Notes under the pieces: model-generated
Databases searched by the model: none
Told to the model about the DNA's origin: nothing
The model's input: the letters and a program-made list of their open reading frames with translations, nothing else
Origin: Catalinimonas niigatensis
Lineage (GTDB): Bacteria > Bacteroidota > Bacteroidia > Cytophagales > Cyclobacteriaceae
DNA length: 64,000 nt
Direction of reading: 5' to 3'
NCBI RefSeq assembly: GCF_030506285.1
Contig: NZ_CP119422.1
Location: 2,108,001 to 2,172,000, forward strand
Shown: in pieces, positions 27,360 to 35,990 of the stretch
Layout: every line of letters begins with the position of its first letter
How positions within the stretch are numbered: position 1 is the stretch's first letter
Position numbers and translations under genes: made by a program

Positions 27360-27563
27360 TCAAAGCATAAATTTTAAATCATCCATCCAATCTGCACTAT
27401 ATGCTCTTTCAGACAATTCACTTATGTATTCATCCAATCTCCTTTGAGAATCGATTAAATATTTAAGTATGGATAATTCTTTAGAACCAGAACTGATGCA
27501 ACTCTCTAAGATTATTAATTGACAAATCATAAACATAATCCGGCAATACACTATCAATTCCAC
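27360..27563 (-). pseudogene. Short frame overlapping the Zn-ribbon gene; possible gene fragment
   Basis: The last ~38 codons of this frame ('ILKYLIDSQRRLDEYISEL' and 'SADWMDDLKFML') look like natural coding sequence, but the first ~28 codons overlap the 3' end of the zinc-ribbon gene in another frame and do not. It may be a C-terminal remnant of a lost gene, or a small coupled gene whose start I cannot fix. Confidence 0.3.
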
Positions 27564-27726
27564 ACTTAGGGCAAAGTGCAGTGGCTTCTTCCTCTAAGAA
27601 TTCTTTTACTTCAGATGCAGGATAAATTTTTCTGCAATAATAACAACCTGCTTTATCTGACTTCATTAAATCTTGTTGATTTGATGTCGCAAAGTTGATT
27701 GCGAGTTCTAATTCTTTTTTATTCAT
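27481..27726 (-). CDS. Small zinc-ribbon cytoplasmic protein
   Basis: 81 aa from the ATG at 27726 (ten extra residues if the upstream ATG is used). A Zn ribbon is formed by 'CYYCRKIYPASEV' and 'ATALCPKCGIDSVLPD', the conserved block of a widespread small protein family of unknown function whose members often sit in accessory loci. The last residues 'LRELHQFWF' match the usual ending, so the protein is complete. The surrounding 27100-27360 and 27757-27920 stretches hold no gene I can support. Confidence 0.7.
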   Translation of the reverse strand: MNKKELELAINFATSNQQDLMKSDKAGCYYCRKIYPASEVKEFLEEEATALCPKCGIDSVLPDYVYDLSINNLRELHQFWF

Positions 27727-27920
27727 CTTGATAACCACTAATATTTGCACATACACAACTGCGATATACTATAGCGCAATTTTTTCATCAGCTACAAGAT
27801 AAGAGATTGCCATGCTTTTAGCTTGGCTTCTACCGAAAGAAAATTTTTATCTCCTTGTGATCAACAACCTATGCTAATTTTGCGTACATATGCTGATTAT
27901 AAGAAATTATAAAGTGTGAT

Positions 27921-28259
27921 ATGATCATTAGAAAACCTTGCTTGGCTCTTTTAGGGGCTTTACTCATTCTGCTGCAAACTATGTTTGCAATAGAGAGGTA
28001 TATCCCGGTTGAGGTAGCCAATGATCACCACCATCCGGTCGAGGTTAAGGCCAAGCAAGAAGTTATTTCGCAAAGCAGCTATCTGGAAGCAAGCAGTAAA
28101 GTAAGTTTTACTTCTGCCTCTTTTTTACTGCTCTGGATCTCCAAATTTATCAATTTTCCCCAACTCCCTATCAATACGTATAAGCATTACAAAGCTTTCT
28201 TTGGAAACGCTTATATGTTCAACGCTTATTATACCTACACCTCTGCACTCGCTCCTTAG
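27921..28259 (+). CDS. Small exported or membrane protein of unknown function
   Basis: 112 aa. A signal/anchor segment (about 7-23, 'CLALLGALLILLQTMFA') precedes a His-rich stretch 'VANDHHHPVEV'; a second hydrophobic segment (about 65-82) follows. No recognised family. Ends 'YYTYTSALAP'. The gene is isolated, divergent from the Zn-ribbon gene and 150 bases upstream of the DedA gene. Confidence 0.55.
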   Translation: MIIRKPCLALLGALLILLQTMFAIERYIPVEVANDHHHPVEVKAKQEVISQSSYLEASSKVSFTSASFLLLWISKFINFPQLPINTYKHYKAFFGNAYMFNAYYTYTSALAP

Positions 28260-28408
28260 CATTCTTTTTATTTTTTTTCAAGATACAGTACCAATATTCC
28301 AAATCATTTCATGTAAAATTTATCAATTATGTTGATAAATCCATGATATAAGCAATAAAATGGTATTGTCATTTTGACAATCATAGTGTCTTTTATTTCT
28401 GAGAGGGA

Positions 28409-29080
28409 ATGCTTAATAATATAGATATGCTTGAGATACTAAGCGCTATAACCGAATGGCTACAACCTGAGATGATCCTGAAAAGTGGTGGTCTTTGGCT
28501 GTTGCTGCTGATTATTTTTCTGGAAACAGGGATTTTCTTCGGCTTCTTCCTGCCCGGCGATTCACTGCTGCTAACAGCAGGGATTTTATGCGGCAGTACC
28601 TACCTGGAGGTGAGTATCTACGAACTTTTGATCGGATTGTCGGTCGCTGGTTTTCTGGGAGCTATGGCCGGATATGTTTTTGGAAGAAAGACAGGAAATT
28701 ATCTGCTGATGAAGCCTGAAAGTTTTTTTTTCAAAAAGAAATATCTGTCCATCGCTGAAGACTATTATCTAAAATATGGAAATATGGCCTTTGTGATTGG
28801 ACGCTTTCTACCCCTTGCCAGGACTTTCATCCCCATTCTGGCAGGTTTTGTAAAATCCAATGTCTGGACTTTTGTCTGGTTTAATATCCTGGGTACAATT
28901 ATCTGGGTAGGTGTATTTGTGCTGGGAGGCTATTGGCTGGCCCGGCTATTTCCTGCTGTCACTCAGTATATAGAATTTTTCGTACTGTTTCTCATTTTCA
29001 TCACTTCGCTCCCTCTGCTGCTTAGCTGGCTCAGGAGGAGAAAGCAACATGTGCAATCTATTCGTAAAAAGATCTTATGA
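28409..29080 (+). CDS. DedA family membrane protein
   Basis: 223 aa (a second Met six residues in is an alternative start). Family marks: 'IIFLETGIFFGFFLPGDSLLL' split at the FxxPGD motif near residue 50, 'FGRKTGNYLL' and 'IGRFLPLARTFIPILAG' with the conserved Arg residues near 133-141. DedA proteins act as polyprenyl-phosphate/phospholipid flippases in the inner membrane. It overlaps the following TerC gene by four bases (ATGA), so the two are coupled. Confidence 0.92.
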   Translation: MLNNIDMLEILSAITEWLQPEMILKSGGLWLLLLIIFLETGIFFGFFLPGDSLLLTAGILCGSTYLEVSIYELLIGLSVAGFLGAMAGYVFGRKTGNYLLMKPESFFFKKKYLSIAEDYYLKYGNMAFVIGRFLPLARTFIPILAGFVKSNVWTFVWFNILGTIIWVGVFVLGGYWLARLFPAVTQYIEFFVLFLIFITSLPLLLSWLRRRKQHVQSIRKKIL

Positions 29081-30012
29081 ACACTACATTCATTATTATT
29101 TTCCATCTGCTGGTGCTGGGTATGCTGGCCATTGACCTTTTTGTCTTTAACCGGAAAAACCATGCAATCAGCATCAAAGAATCACTATGGTGGAGTTTGG
29201 TGTGGATTTTACTGGCGATGGCTTTCAACGGCTATATCTATATAGATCAGGGCTCAGAAGCAGCGCTTACTTTCCTCACCGGATATCTGCTGGAAAAATC
29301 GCTCAGCATAGATAACCTCTTTGTGTTTATCCTCATTTTTTCTGCCTTTCATATTCCCCGAAAATACCAGCACAAAGTGCTGTTCTGGGGCATTTTGGGG
29401 GCTATCGTATTGCGGGCTGCTTTTATCTACGCGGGCATAGCACTGATTACACATTTCCATTTTACCGTCTATATTTTAGGAGGCATTCTTATGTATAGCG
29501 GTCTTGCTATTTTCAGGCAAAAGGACGAACCCGAATCTCCCGAGCAGAATACTCTGATACGCTGGCTGAGCAAATCTTTGCCGGTTTCTCATCAGCAGCA
29601 CGAAGGAAAATTCTGGCTCAGACACAGAGGCAAGTTTCTTTTCACGCCACTATTTCTGGCGCTACTGGCCATTGAAATCAGTGATATCATCTTTGCGGTG
29701 GATTCGGTCCCTGCTATTCTGTCCATTACCAAAGACCCTATGATCGCCTATACGTCCAATATTTTTGCCATCCTGGGTTTAAGGGCACTGTATTTTGCCG
29801 TAGAAGGTATGATCACTCAATTCCATTATCTGAAGTTCGGACTGGCGGTCATTCTGATTTTTGTAGGACTCAAGATGTTGCTGGCAGATGTCATAGATAT
29901 TCCTATCGCTTTTTCTTTGCTGTTCATCCTGCTGGCTCTCACATCTGCTACCCTGATCTCTATCAAATCTACCAAACATAAAGAAAAAGAAAAGGCCTCT
30001 CATGGAGAGTAG
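29077..30012 (+). CDS. TerC family integral membrane protein
   Basis: 311 aa with about eight to nine membrane segments. The TerC/Alx signature is clear: 'LEKSLSIDNLFVFILIFSAF' near residue 70 and 'ALLAIEISDIIFAVDSVPAI' near residue 195, whose acidic residues within membrane helices are typical of the Mn2+-export/metal-homeostasis members of the family. It overlaps dedA and is followed after three bases by the PiT-like gene, pointing to one operon of membrane proteins. Confidence 0.93.
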   Translation: MNTTFIIIFHLLVLGMLAIDLFVFNRKNHAISIKESLWWSLVWILLAMAFNGYIYIDQGSEAALTFLTGYLLEKSLSIDNLFVFILIFSAFHIPRKYQHKVLFWGILGAIVLRAAFIYAGIALITHFHFTVYILGGILMYSGLAIFRQKDEPESPEQNTLIRWLSKSLPVSHQQHEGKFWLRHRGKFLFTPLFLALLAIEISDIIFAVDSVPAILSITKDPMIAYTSNIFAILGLRALYFAVEGMITQFHYLKFGLAVILIFVGLKMLLADVIDIPIAFSLLFILLALTSATLISIKSTKHKEKEKASHGE

Positions 30013-30015
30013 ATC

Positions 30016-31152
30016 ATGAAAAAAGTACAAGTGAAAAAATCCCTGGTGCAAAAACGGGAGAAGCGTCGTTTTGCATTAATCGTTTTACTCCTTAACAAGG
30101 AAAAAAATTTTCTAATGCTTATCTCCGTTTTTTTCCTGCTTGTCGGTATTTTCTTTCCCTATCCACAGATTGCCATGTGGATAGGTTTTGCCCTGGCCGG
30201 TTATTCTGCCATTGCCAACGACAGCATACAAACAATAGGTACTTTCATCGCCTCCAATGCCCACCGGACATGGTGGCACTTGTGGTTATATATAGGCCTG
30301 ATCTTCGTAGCGACAGTCAGCATCAGCTGGGTACTTTTTGATGGAGATGTAACCTATCAGCGCTTAAGCACCAAAGGTTTTGAAAATGCTCCCCAACAGT
30401 TTGCCTTTTTACAGATTGCTGCTCCCATCTTCCTGCTGATCATCACTCGCTTAAAGATGCCGGTTTCCACTACTTTTCTTTTGCTCAGTTCCTTTACCAG
30501 CAGTTCACAGGCTATTATAGGAGTGCTGGAGAAAAGTTTGCTGGGTTACGTCATTGCTTTTACCACCTCCCTGATGGCCTGGTATTTTATGTCGGCTGTG
30601 ATCAAAAAGTTGTTAAAGGGAAAAGCTCATCGGGCATGGGACATTGCTCAATGGATCACCAGCGGCACTCTATGGGCAATTTGGATCATGCAAGACGCTG
30701 CCAACATTGCGGTTTACCTGCCCCGCCAACTCAGCCTGTATCAGTTTCTGGCCTTCACTTCTTTCATCTTCTTTGGACTGGGAATGATTTTCTTTCTAAA
30801 AGGGGACAAAATCCAGGAGGTGGTCAACGAAAAAAGTGATGTCAAAGACGTAAGAGCAGCTACGCTGATAGACCTGGTTTATGCGCTTATTCTCATCGTT
30901 TTTCAGTGGCTCAGCACGGTGCCTATGAGTACCACCTGGGTATTTATCGGGCTGCTGGGAGGGCGCGAACTGGCCATGAAAATACATGGTAGTAAAAAAG
31001 ACCTCAGAAAAACCTTCATCATGCTCCGTAAAGATGTGCTGTTTGCCTGTATAGGTTTATTTATCTCTGTCTTGATTGCCGTAGTAGTCAATCCGGCAGT
31101 ACACCAGGAGTTTATGATATATTTTCGGAAACTATTGGCTGCTTTGCTCTAG
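30016..31152 (+). CDS. Divergent PiT-like permease (putative)
   Basis: 378 aa, about nine to ten membrane segments. It is not an obvious database family, but it shows the two inverted-repeat signatures of the inorganic phosphate transporter (PiT) superfamily: 'AGYSAIANDSIQTIGTF' (about 55-75) with 'MPVSTTFLLLSSF' (about 150-162), then 'IMQDAANIAVYL' (about 220-232) with 'VPMSTTWVFIGLLGGREL' (about 305-322). In PiT proteins these are GANDVANAxGT and P(V/I)STTH. I infer a transporter of phosphate or another anion. The N-terminus is strongly basic. It follows the TerC gene by three bases. Confidence 0.65.
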   Translation: MKKVQVKKSLVQKREKRRFALIVLLLNKEKNFLMLISVFFLLVGIFFPYPQIAMWIGFALAGYSAIANDSIQTIGTFIASNAHRTWWHLWLYIGLIFVATVSISWVLFDGDVTYQRLSTKGFENAPQQFAFLQIAAPIFLLIITRLKMPVSTTFLLLSSFTSSSQAIIGVLEKSLLGYVIAFTTSLMAWYFMSAVIKKLLKGKAHRAWDIAQWITSGTLWAIWIMQDAANIAVYLPRQLSLYQFLAFTSFIFFGLGMIFFLKGDKIQEVVNEKSDVKDVRAATLIDLVYALILIVFQWLSTVPMSTTWVFIGLLGGRELAMKIHGSKKDLRKTFIMLRKDVLFACIGLFISVLIAVVVNPAVHQEFMIYFRKLLAALL

Positions 31153-31186
31153 ATATATGCATAAAAAAATTTAAAGCATTCCTGAT

Positions 31187-32320
31187 ATGAAAAACAAAAC
31201 ACTATATCTGGTCATATTTGGCCTGGCTACTGTCTGTGCAGAGATAGTCATTATGATGCTGTTTTTAGGCGAAGGAGAAAATACAGGACTCCCGCTTACC
31301 ATCTTTTTTATTTGTCTGGCGCTTGGCTTCAGAGGCTATGAAAAGCTGAGAGGTTTTTCCTTTACAGTCATCATCTTTGCTTCGGTCACTGTTGCTATGT
31401 TTTACCCTGTTTATTTCCAACAGATCAATGGCTTTGACCTGAAGAAGCTCATCACTCCTTTGTTGCAGCTCATCATGTTTGGTATGGGCACTGCCATGAG
31501 TGTCCGGGATTTTGCTGGTGTAGTGAAAATGCCCAAAGGCGTGCTGGTGGGTATGCTTTGTCAGTTTACCATCATGCCTTTTGTAGGCTATGGCCTTGCC
31601 CATATCCTGGGTGTTGCCCCAGAGATTGCCGCCGGCATCATACTGATAGGCTCAGCACCCAGCGGACTGGCGTCTAATGTGATGTCTTATCTTGCCAAAG
31701 CTAATCTGGCATTGTCGGTTACCCTTACAGCAGTGGCTACGCTGATGGCTCCTTTGGTTACTCCTGCCTTAATGGCCTGGCTGGCAGGTGAGTTTATCCA
31801 GATAAGCATGACTTCCATGATGTGGGATATGATGAAGATCGTAGTTATCCCTGTATTCGCAGGACTGGTATTCAACCACTTTGCCCACGGCAAATTCAAA
31901 TGGCTGGACGATGCCATGCCTGCCATCTCTATGTTTGGCATTGCTTATATTATTACCATCATTACTGCTGCCGGACGTGATGCTCTGCTACAGGTGGGAT
32001 TGATTCTGATCGTAGCCGGAATATTCCACAATATCACAGGTTATTTTCTGGGCTACTGGGGAGCGAAGCTCTTCAAAATGCCTGAGCGCGACTGCCGTAC
32101 CGTAGCGCTGGAAGTAGGCATGCAAAACGGAGGTTTGGCATCAGCGCTGGCCAATGAGTTGGGTAAAATCGCTACCGTAGGTCTGGCTCCGGCCATCTTT
32201 GGACCGGTAATGAACATCACAGGCTCTATACTGGCGACTTTCTGGCGAGGCAAACCCCTTCCCCCGGAAGAACAGCAAAAAGAAGCCAATCCTCCATTAC
32301 AAACTGAGACAGCAACATAA
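31187..32320 (+). CDS. Bile acid:sodium symporter (BASS) family transporter
   Basis: 377 aa with about ten membrane segments. The two crossed motifs of the family are present: 'GSAPSGLASNVMSYLAKANL' near residues 146-166 and 'LEVGMQNGGLASALANEL' near residues 304-321. BASS proteins import organic anions with Na+; the true substrate here (for example pantoate, a keto acid or a bile-type anion) is unknown. The hydrophilic tail 'PPEEQQKEANPPLQTE' is unusual but short. Starts 34 bases after the PiT-like gene. Confidence 0.92.
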   Translation: MKNKTLYLVIFGLATVCAEIVIMMLFLGEGENTGLPLTIFFICLALGFRGYEKLRGFSFTVIIFASVTVAMFYPVYFQQINGFDLKKLITPLLQLIMFGMGTAMSVRDFAGVVKMPKGVLVGMLCQFTIMPFVGYGLAHILGVAPEIAAGIILIGSAPSGLASNVMSYLAKANLALSVTLTAVATLMAPLVTPALMAWLAGEFIQISMTSMMWDMMKIVVIPVFAGLVFNHFAHGKFKWLDDAMPAISMFGIAYIITIITAAGRDALLQVGLILIVAGIFHNITGYFLGYWGAKLFKMPERDCRTVALEVGMQNGGLASALANELGKIATVGLAPAIFGPVMNITGSILATFWRGKPLPPEEQQKEANPPLQTETAT

Positions 32321-32406
32321 CCATGATACTAATTTTTTAATAAAATCAGGCTCTAAGTATTGATAATTGCAAAAAAATGATTTTATTTAATGAAGGTTGT
32401 CAAGCC

Positions 32407-32802
32407 ATGCATAAATATTTAATCAAATCATGCAATCTGCTTATTCTCTCCGCCTGCTTCTTGGGAGGAGTGCTTGCTGTTGCTTATGCATCCGGTGAAA
32501 ATTATCCGTCACTTCCTGATTACATTGCGCTTCAGACTCAAGATAAGGAGAAATTAAGCTTTCAGGAAGAAGGCATAAGCCATACTCCCTTTGCTTCTCT
32601 CCTCTCCTCATTGAATGGTATATTTAGTGAGCCTGATTTTAAAAGGGGTAGCAAGGATAATCCTACTCACGATTTTTTACATTCGGACCAACGTTATGCC
32701 AATGTTTGTGCTGACGTTTTGTTCCATTTCAATCCTGCCAAAACTTCTTTTTCTCTCCGAAACAGAAGTATTTATCTGCTGGATTGCGCCTTTCTGATTT
32801 AG
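32407..32802 (+). CDS. Small exported protein of unknown function
   Basis: 131 aa from the ATG at 32407, chosen because it places a signal peptide at the N-terminus ('LLILSACFLGGVLAVAYA'). The mature part is low in recognisable features ('LPDYIALQTQDKEKLSFQEE') and ends with a short hydrophobic segment 'SIYLLDCAFLI'. No family recognised. It lies between the BASS gene and the small 86-aa gene on the same strand. Confidence 0.5.
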   Translation: MHKYLIKSCNLLILSACFLGGVLAVAYASGENYPSLPDYIALQTQDKEKLSFQEEGISHTPFASLLSSLNGIFSEPDFKRGSKDNPTHDFLHSDQRYANVCADVLFHFNPAKTSFSLRNRSIYLLDCAFLI

Positions 32803-32938
32803 CCTGATTTATTTTTTTATCCGCAGCACAAGGCATATTCACATGGATACGCCTGGTCTGTACCTTTTTTTATTTTCTTATTTCAGGTAAGTCTGCAAAT
32901 AGGCAACAGCTCGGTTTGTGGGCTAAAATAATCAAATC

Positions 32939-33199
32939 ATGAGTTATCTAACTGAATATATTCTTCCCGGTACCGCAGGTAAAATTTTCCTGATGGGTAC
33001 TGATTATTCTAATGATTATCAGCGGGTTTTAAAAATACTGGACAAAGTCAAAGGGATCAGCATGGTATCTCTGAACGATAGTGTATTTCCCCGTGAAATC
33101 ACCATTTGCACAGAAAAGCCAGTGGCTGTACGAGAAGTGCAGCAACGTGTCAAAGCCTTTGGCTTCCATGCGATTCCAAAAGCGTTTTTCTTATACTAA
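32939..33199 (+). CDS. Small HMA-like (ferredoxin-fold) protein
   Basis: 86 aa with a beta-alpha-beta-beta-alpha-beta pattern: 'DYQRVLKILDKVKGISMVSL' and 'PREITICTEKPVAVREVQ' then 'RVKAFGFHAIPKAFFLY', like heavy-metal-associated domains. It has no CxxC metal motif, so metal binding by the usual route is unlikely. Role unknown. It immediately precedes tatA/E. Confidence 0.6.
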   Translation: MSYLTEYILPGTAGKIFLMGTDYSNDYQRVLKILDKVKGISMVSLNDSVFPREITICTEKPVAVREVQQRVKAFGFHAIPKAFFLY

Positions 33200-33226
33200 T
33201 AAATTCATAAATCTAAATCGTTTATC

Positions 33227-33439
33227 ATGCAAAATGTATTGTTATTTCTGGGGGGTATTGGCGGATGGGAAGTGTTGATCATCATGCTCGTCATATTGAT
33301 TTTTTTTGGTGCAAACAAAATTCCTGAGATCGCCAAAGGGTTGGGAAGAGGTATCCGGGAGTTTAAGGAGGCTACCAAAGAGATCAAAAAAGAGATTGAA
33401 GAAGGCAGCCATGAACCCACAAAACGTCCGGTGGATTAG
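33227..33439 (+). CDS. tatA: Twin-arginine translocase TatA/TatE subunit
   Basis: 70 aa. The N-terminal membrane helix 'GGWEVLIIMLVILIFFGANK', the hinge 'KIPEIAKGLGRGIREFKEATK' split by FGANKIPEIAKGLG (the Pfam MttA_Hcf106 signature) and the acidic/basic amphipathic tail 'KEIKKEIEEGSHEPTK' are complete. It forms the pore of the Tat pathway. tatB and tatC are not seen nearby, as is usual in Bacteroidota, where they are dispersed. Confidence 0.9.
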   Translation: MQNVLLFLGGIGGWEVLIIMLVILIFFGANKIPEIAKGLGRGIREFKEATKEIKKEIEEGSHEPTKRPVD

Positions 33440-33466
33440 GGATACACCCTTTCTAAACAAAAGAGA

Positions 33467-33517
33467 AATTTGACAAGGAAGCAGGCTGGATTACCTCCGG
33501 CCCTTCTTTGTTAAATT
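33467..33517 (+). other. Long RNA hairpin after tatA
   Basis: Arms 33467-33481 and 33503-33517 form a 15-bp stem with two G-U pairs only in plus-strand RNA, extended (after a two-base bulge) by a second 6-bp stem GGCUGG/CCGGCC around a 7-base loop. It starts 28 bases after the tatA stop. There is no T-tract after it, so it is more likely a 3' end-protecting or attenuating structure than a simple terminator. Confidence 0.5.
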
Positions 33518-34016
33518 ACGTATGCCGGACTTCTATGATGCATAAAGAAAAAAGCCAGACTTCCTGAACAGGGAGAAGTTAAAAGTCATGCAATTTCCTG
33601 GCTGGTAAAATCACCTTTCCTTCTGAGAATGGCTATTCTCTTATGTGTTTTCCTTTTCTAACACCTCTTTATGCACTTCCTCTCAAGGTACTTACGTCTT
33701 AATCAACCGTCTAATGAATGAGAAAAGTATAGACCAGCACACTTGGGCTTCTCAGCAAACTTATAAGTATTATATCGGATATATTTCATAAACATGCAGG
33801 GATTTTGGTTATCAGTATCGGTAGTTTGTCGGGAGCAATCAGCGGGACCATTATTGATCTATGCCCGCAGCCCTCACCTGTTGGCCCTCCTCATCATTCG
33901 CCGAATGGTACCAAACTGGAGTCAGCCAAATTAAATGTTCAACAGCACAGATTTTTATTTTGCTTATGCTTTTTAATCTTTAAATTTTTGGCAAAAAAAC
34001 TGACCAGCCAAATTAC
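33518..34016. other. Intergenic region before the NhaD-like gene
   Basis: About 500 bases without a supported gene; short frames here lack coding character. A second inverted repeat, AGCCAG (about 33554) with CTGGCT (about 33599), encloses A/T-rich sequence. Nothing resembling a tRNA or known riboswitch was recognised. Confidence 0.4.
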
Positions 34017-35519
34017 ATGCAGTGTAGATTGATACGAATCTTAGGGATATGTTTCCTGATCATTTTTGTTTATTATAAAACAAGCTTTGGTGCAATAAAT
34101 CCTTCCATTGTACAAGCAATTTCCACGCATTTATCTCTCCCACAGCAGGATGAAGGTGGGGCTGCACATGAATCCGGTCACGAAATTATGGATGAGCACC
34201 TTACTGCACCAGTAGAGCTGGTTATTCCCTTTGTGCTACTTCTCCTGATGATTGCCACCGGGCCTTTGTTTTACGAACATTTCTGGCACAAAAACTATCC
34301 GCTCATCGCCATACTACTAGCCCTCATGGTAGTAGCTTTTTATGTGTTTATCCTACACAACAATCATAGCCCCATCCATGCCCTGGCAGAATACATACAG
34401 TTTATTGCTTTGCTGACCTCGCTTTTTATCGCGTCAGGTGGCATTTTGATCAACATTGATAAAAAAGGAACGCCTCTTGCTAATGTGGTACTTTTGCTCA
34501 GCGGTGCAATTATCGCTAACCTGATTGGTACAACCGGGGCTTCCATGCTGTTGATCCGCCCTTACATCAGACTCAACAAACAGCGCATCCGGGCATATCA
34601 TATTATCTTTTTTATTTTCATGATCAGTAATGTGGGAGGAGCCCTGACACCTATCGGCGACCCTCCTTTATTTTTAGGATTTCTGAGAGGTGTGCCCTTC
34701 TTCTGGACAGTTTCTCATGTCATACTGGAATGGCTATTTGCCCTGCTCCTGCTGGCTGGCATCTTTTACTTTTTAGATCGGCGGAATGCTTCTACAAATC
34801 ACATAGAAGAAAATCATACATATACCAACAAATTAACCATCATTGGCAGCAGAAATTTCTTCTGGCTGGCCTTCATCATCACTGCCGTCTTTATTGACCC
34901 CAATAAGTTTGATTGGGTGCCCTATATTTCCTACGAAGGTCAGCGTTTCTCTTTTCTCAGAGAGTTCATCATGTTTTCTGTAGCTTTTTTATCCTATCGT
35001 TTTGCCAGTAAAGATGCGCTCAAAGGCAATGATTTCAGATTTGAACCAATCAAAGAAGTGGCCTTTATTTTTATTGGGATCTTTGGTACCATGATGCCTG
35101 CACTGGAACTGATCGGTGACTTTGCCCAATCTGAAGCAGGTGCTGCACTGGTTACTCCAAATACCCTTTACTGGAGCACAGGTACCTTATCAGGGTTTCT
35201 GGATAATGCTCCTACTTATCTCAACTTTCTTGCGGCTGCCCTGGCCTCTCAGGGAGCTGATGTGGGTAGTACTGCCGATGTATTGGCATTTGCAGAGGGA
35301 GCCTATAAAGACAGCATTTTACATTTGACTACTATCTCTATCGCTGCTGTATTTTTTGGTGCTATGACCTACATAGGCAACGGTCCGAACTTTATGGTAA
35401 AGTCTATTGCCGAACAGATGGGTATTGACATGCCTTCTTTTTTTGGTTACATCATTCGCTTCTCTTTGCCTTTCCTCTTGCCCATACTATTCCTGGTGTG
35501 GCTTGTCTTTTTCGCATGA
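34017..35519 (+). CDS. NhaD-like Na+/H+ antiporter
   Basis: 500 aa. An N-terminal signal/anchor and a short soluble part (to about residue 60, including a His-rich 'HESGHEIMDEH') precede about 12 membrane helices. Diagnostic segments of the NhaD/UIT family of the ion transporter superfamily: 'GALTPIGDPPLFLGFLRGVP' near residue 205, 'STGTLSGFLDNAPTYLNFL' near residue 390 and 'GAMTYIGNGPNFMVKSIAE' near residue 450. Expels Na+ for H+. Alternative: a dicarboxylate carrier of the same superfamily. Confidence 0.88.
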   Translation: MQCRLIRILGICFLIIFVYYKTSFGAINPSIVQAISTHLSLPQQDEGGAAHESGHEIMDEHLTAPVELVIPFVLLLLMIATGPLFYEHFWHKNYPLIAILLALMVVAFYVFILHNNHSPIHALAEYIQFIALLTSLFIASGGILINIDKKGTPLANVVLLLSGAIIANLIGTTGASMLLIRPYIRLNKQRIRAYHIIFFIFMISNVGGALTPIGDPPLFLGFLRGVPFFWTVSHVILEWLFALLLLAGIFYFLDRRNASTNHIEENHTYTNKLTIIGSRNFFWLAFIITAVFIDPNKFDWVPYISYEGQRFSFLREFIMFSVAFLSYRFASKDALKGNDFRFEPIKEVAFIFIGIFGTMMPALELIGDFAQSEAGAALVTPNTLYWSTGTLSGFLDNAPTYLNFLAAALASQGADVGSTADVLAFAEGAYKDSILHLTTISIAAVFFGAMTYIGNGPNFMVKSIAEQMGIDMPSFFGYIIRFSLPFLLPILFLVWLVFFA

Positions 35520-35576
35520 TGCTATAGATATTACAGGAGATTTCAACATGTGCAAAGGCTAAGCTGCTTTGCTATA

Positions 35577-35765
35577 TTATTGATCTTCTACAATCATTTT
35601 ATCAATGCGCTGTACGTCGGCATTTCTCAAAATAATAGTTTGAGGAATCAGCTCTCCGATAACAATCATAAAATAAGTGATCAACCTGACAATCAGTACA
35701 ATATAAAAGCTCTCTGTATAGGGTACTAAGAAAAAAAATACTTTTGGGAAGTAGTTCCACATCAT
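35577..35765 (-). CDS. Small membrane protein, unsupported family
   Basis: 62 aa, one or two hydrophobic segments then a polar tail 'ILRNADVQRIDKMIVEDQ'. Codon pattern looks natural and the gene is convergent with the NhaD-like gene. The phrase 'IGELIPQTIIL' recalls the GE-xPK motif of DUF21/CNNM transporters, but one short match is not enough to assign it. The following 35766-35990 holds no gene. Confidence 0.35.
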   Translation of the reverse strand: MMWNYFPKVFFFLVPYTESFYIVLIVRLITYFMIVIGELIPQTIILRNADVQRIDKMIVEDQ

Positions 35766-35990
35766 CTACCAGCGCAGATTACCCCTTAGAAGCAAACTTT
35801 AATGTAATACCAGCTAAATACTTAGGATTAAATACTTAAAAATTATAGTTTTGACGCTAAGCAGTTGGCAATCCACCAACCGCTTTTTGCATTAAACTTT
35901 TCTCATACAGGCTTTGATCGTGAGCCAAAACCCATCATATTGTTAACTTATTCTCATTGAATGGATATCAGCTTTCCACAGGAATAAGGC

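Noticed and set aside
35577-35765. CNNM/DUF21 transporter fragment from the phrase IGELIPQTIIL
   Set aside because: Single short resemblance; the rest of the 62-residue frame does not match that family.
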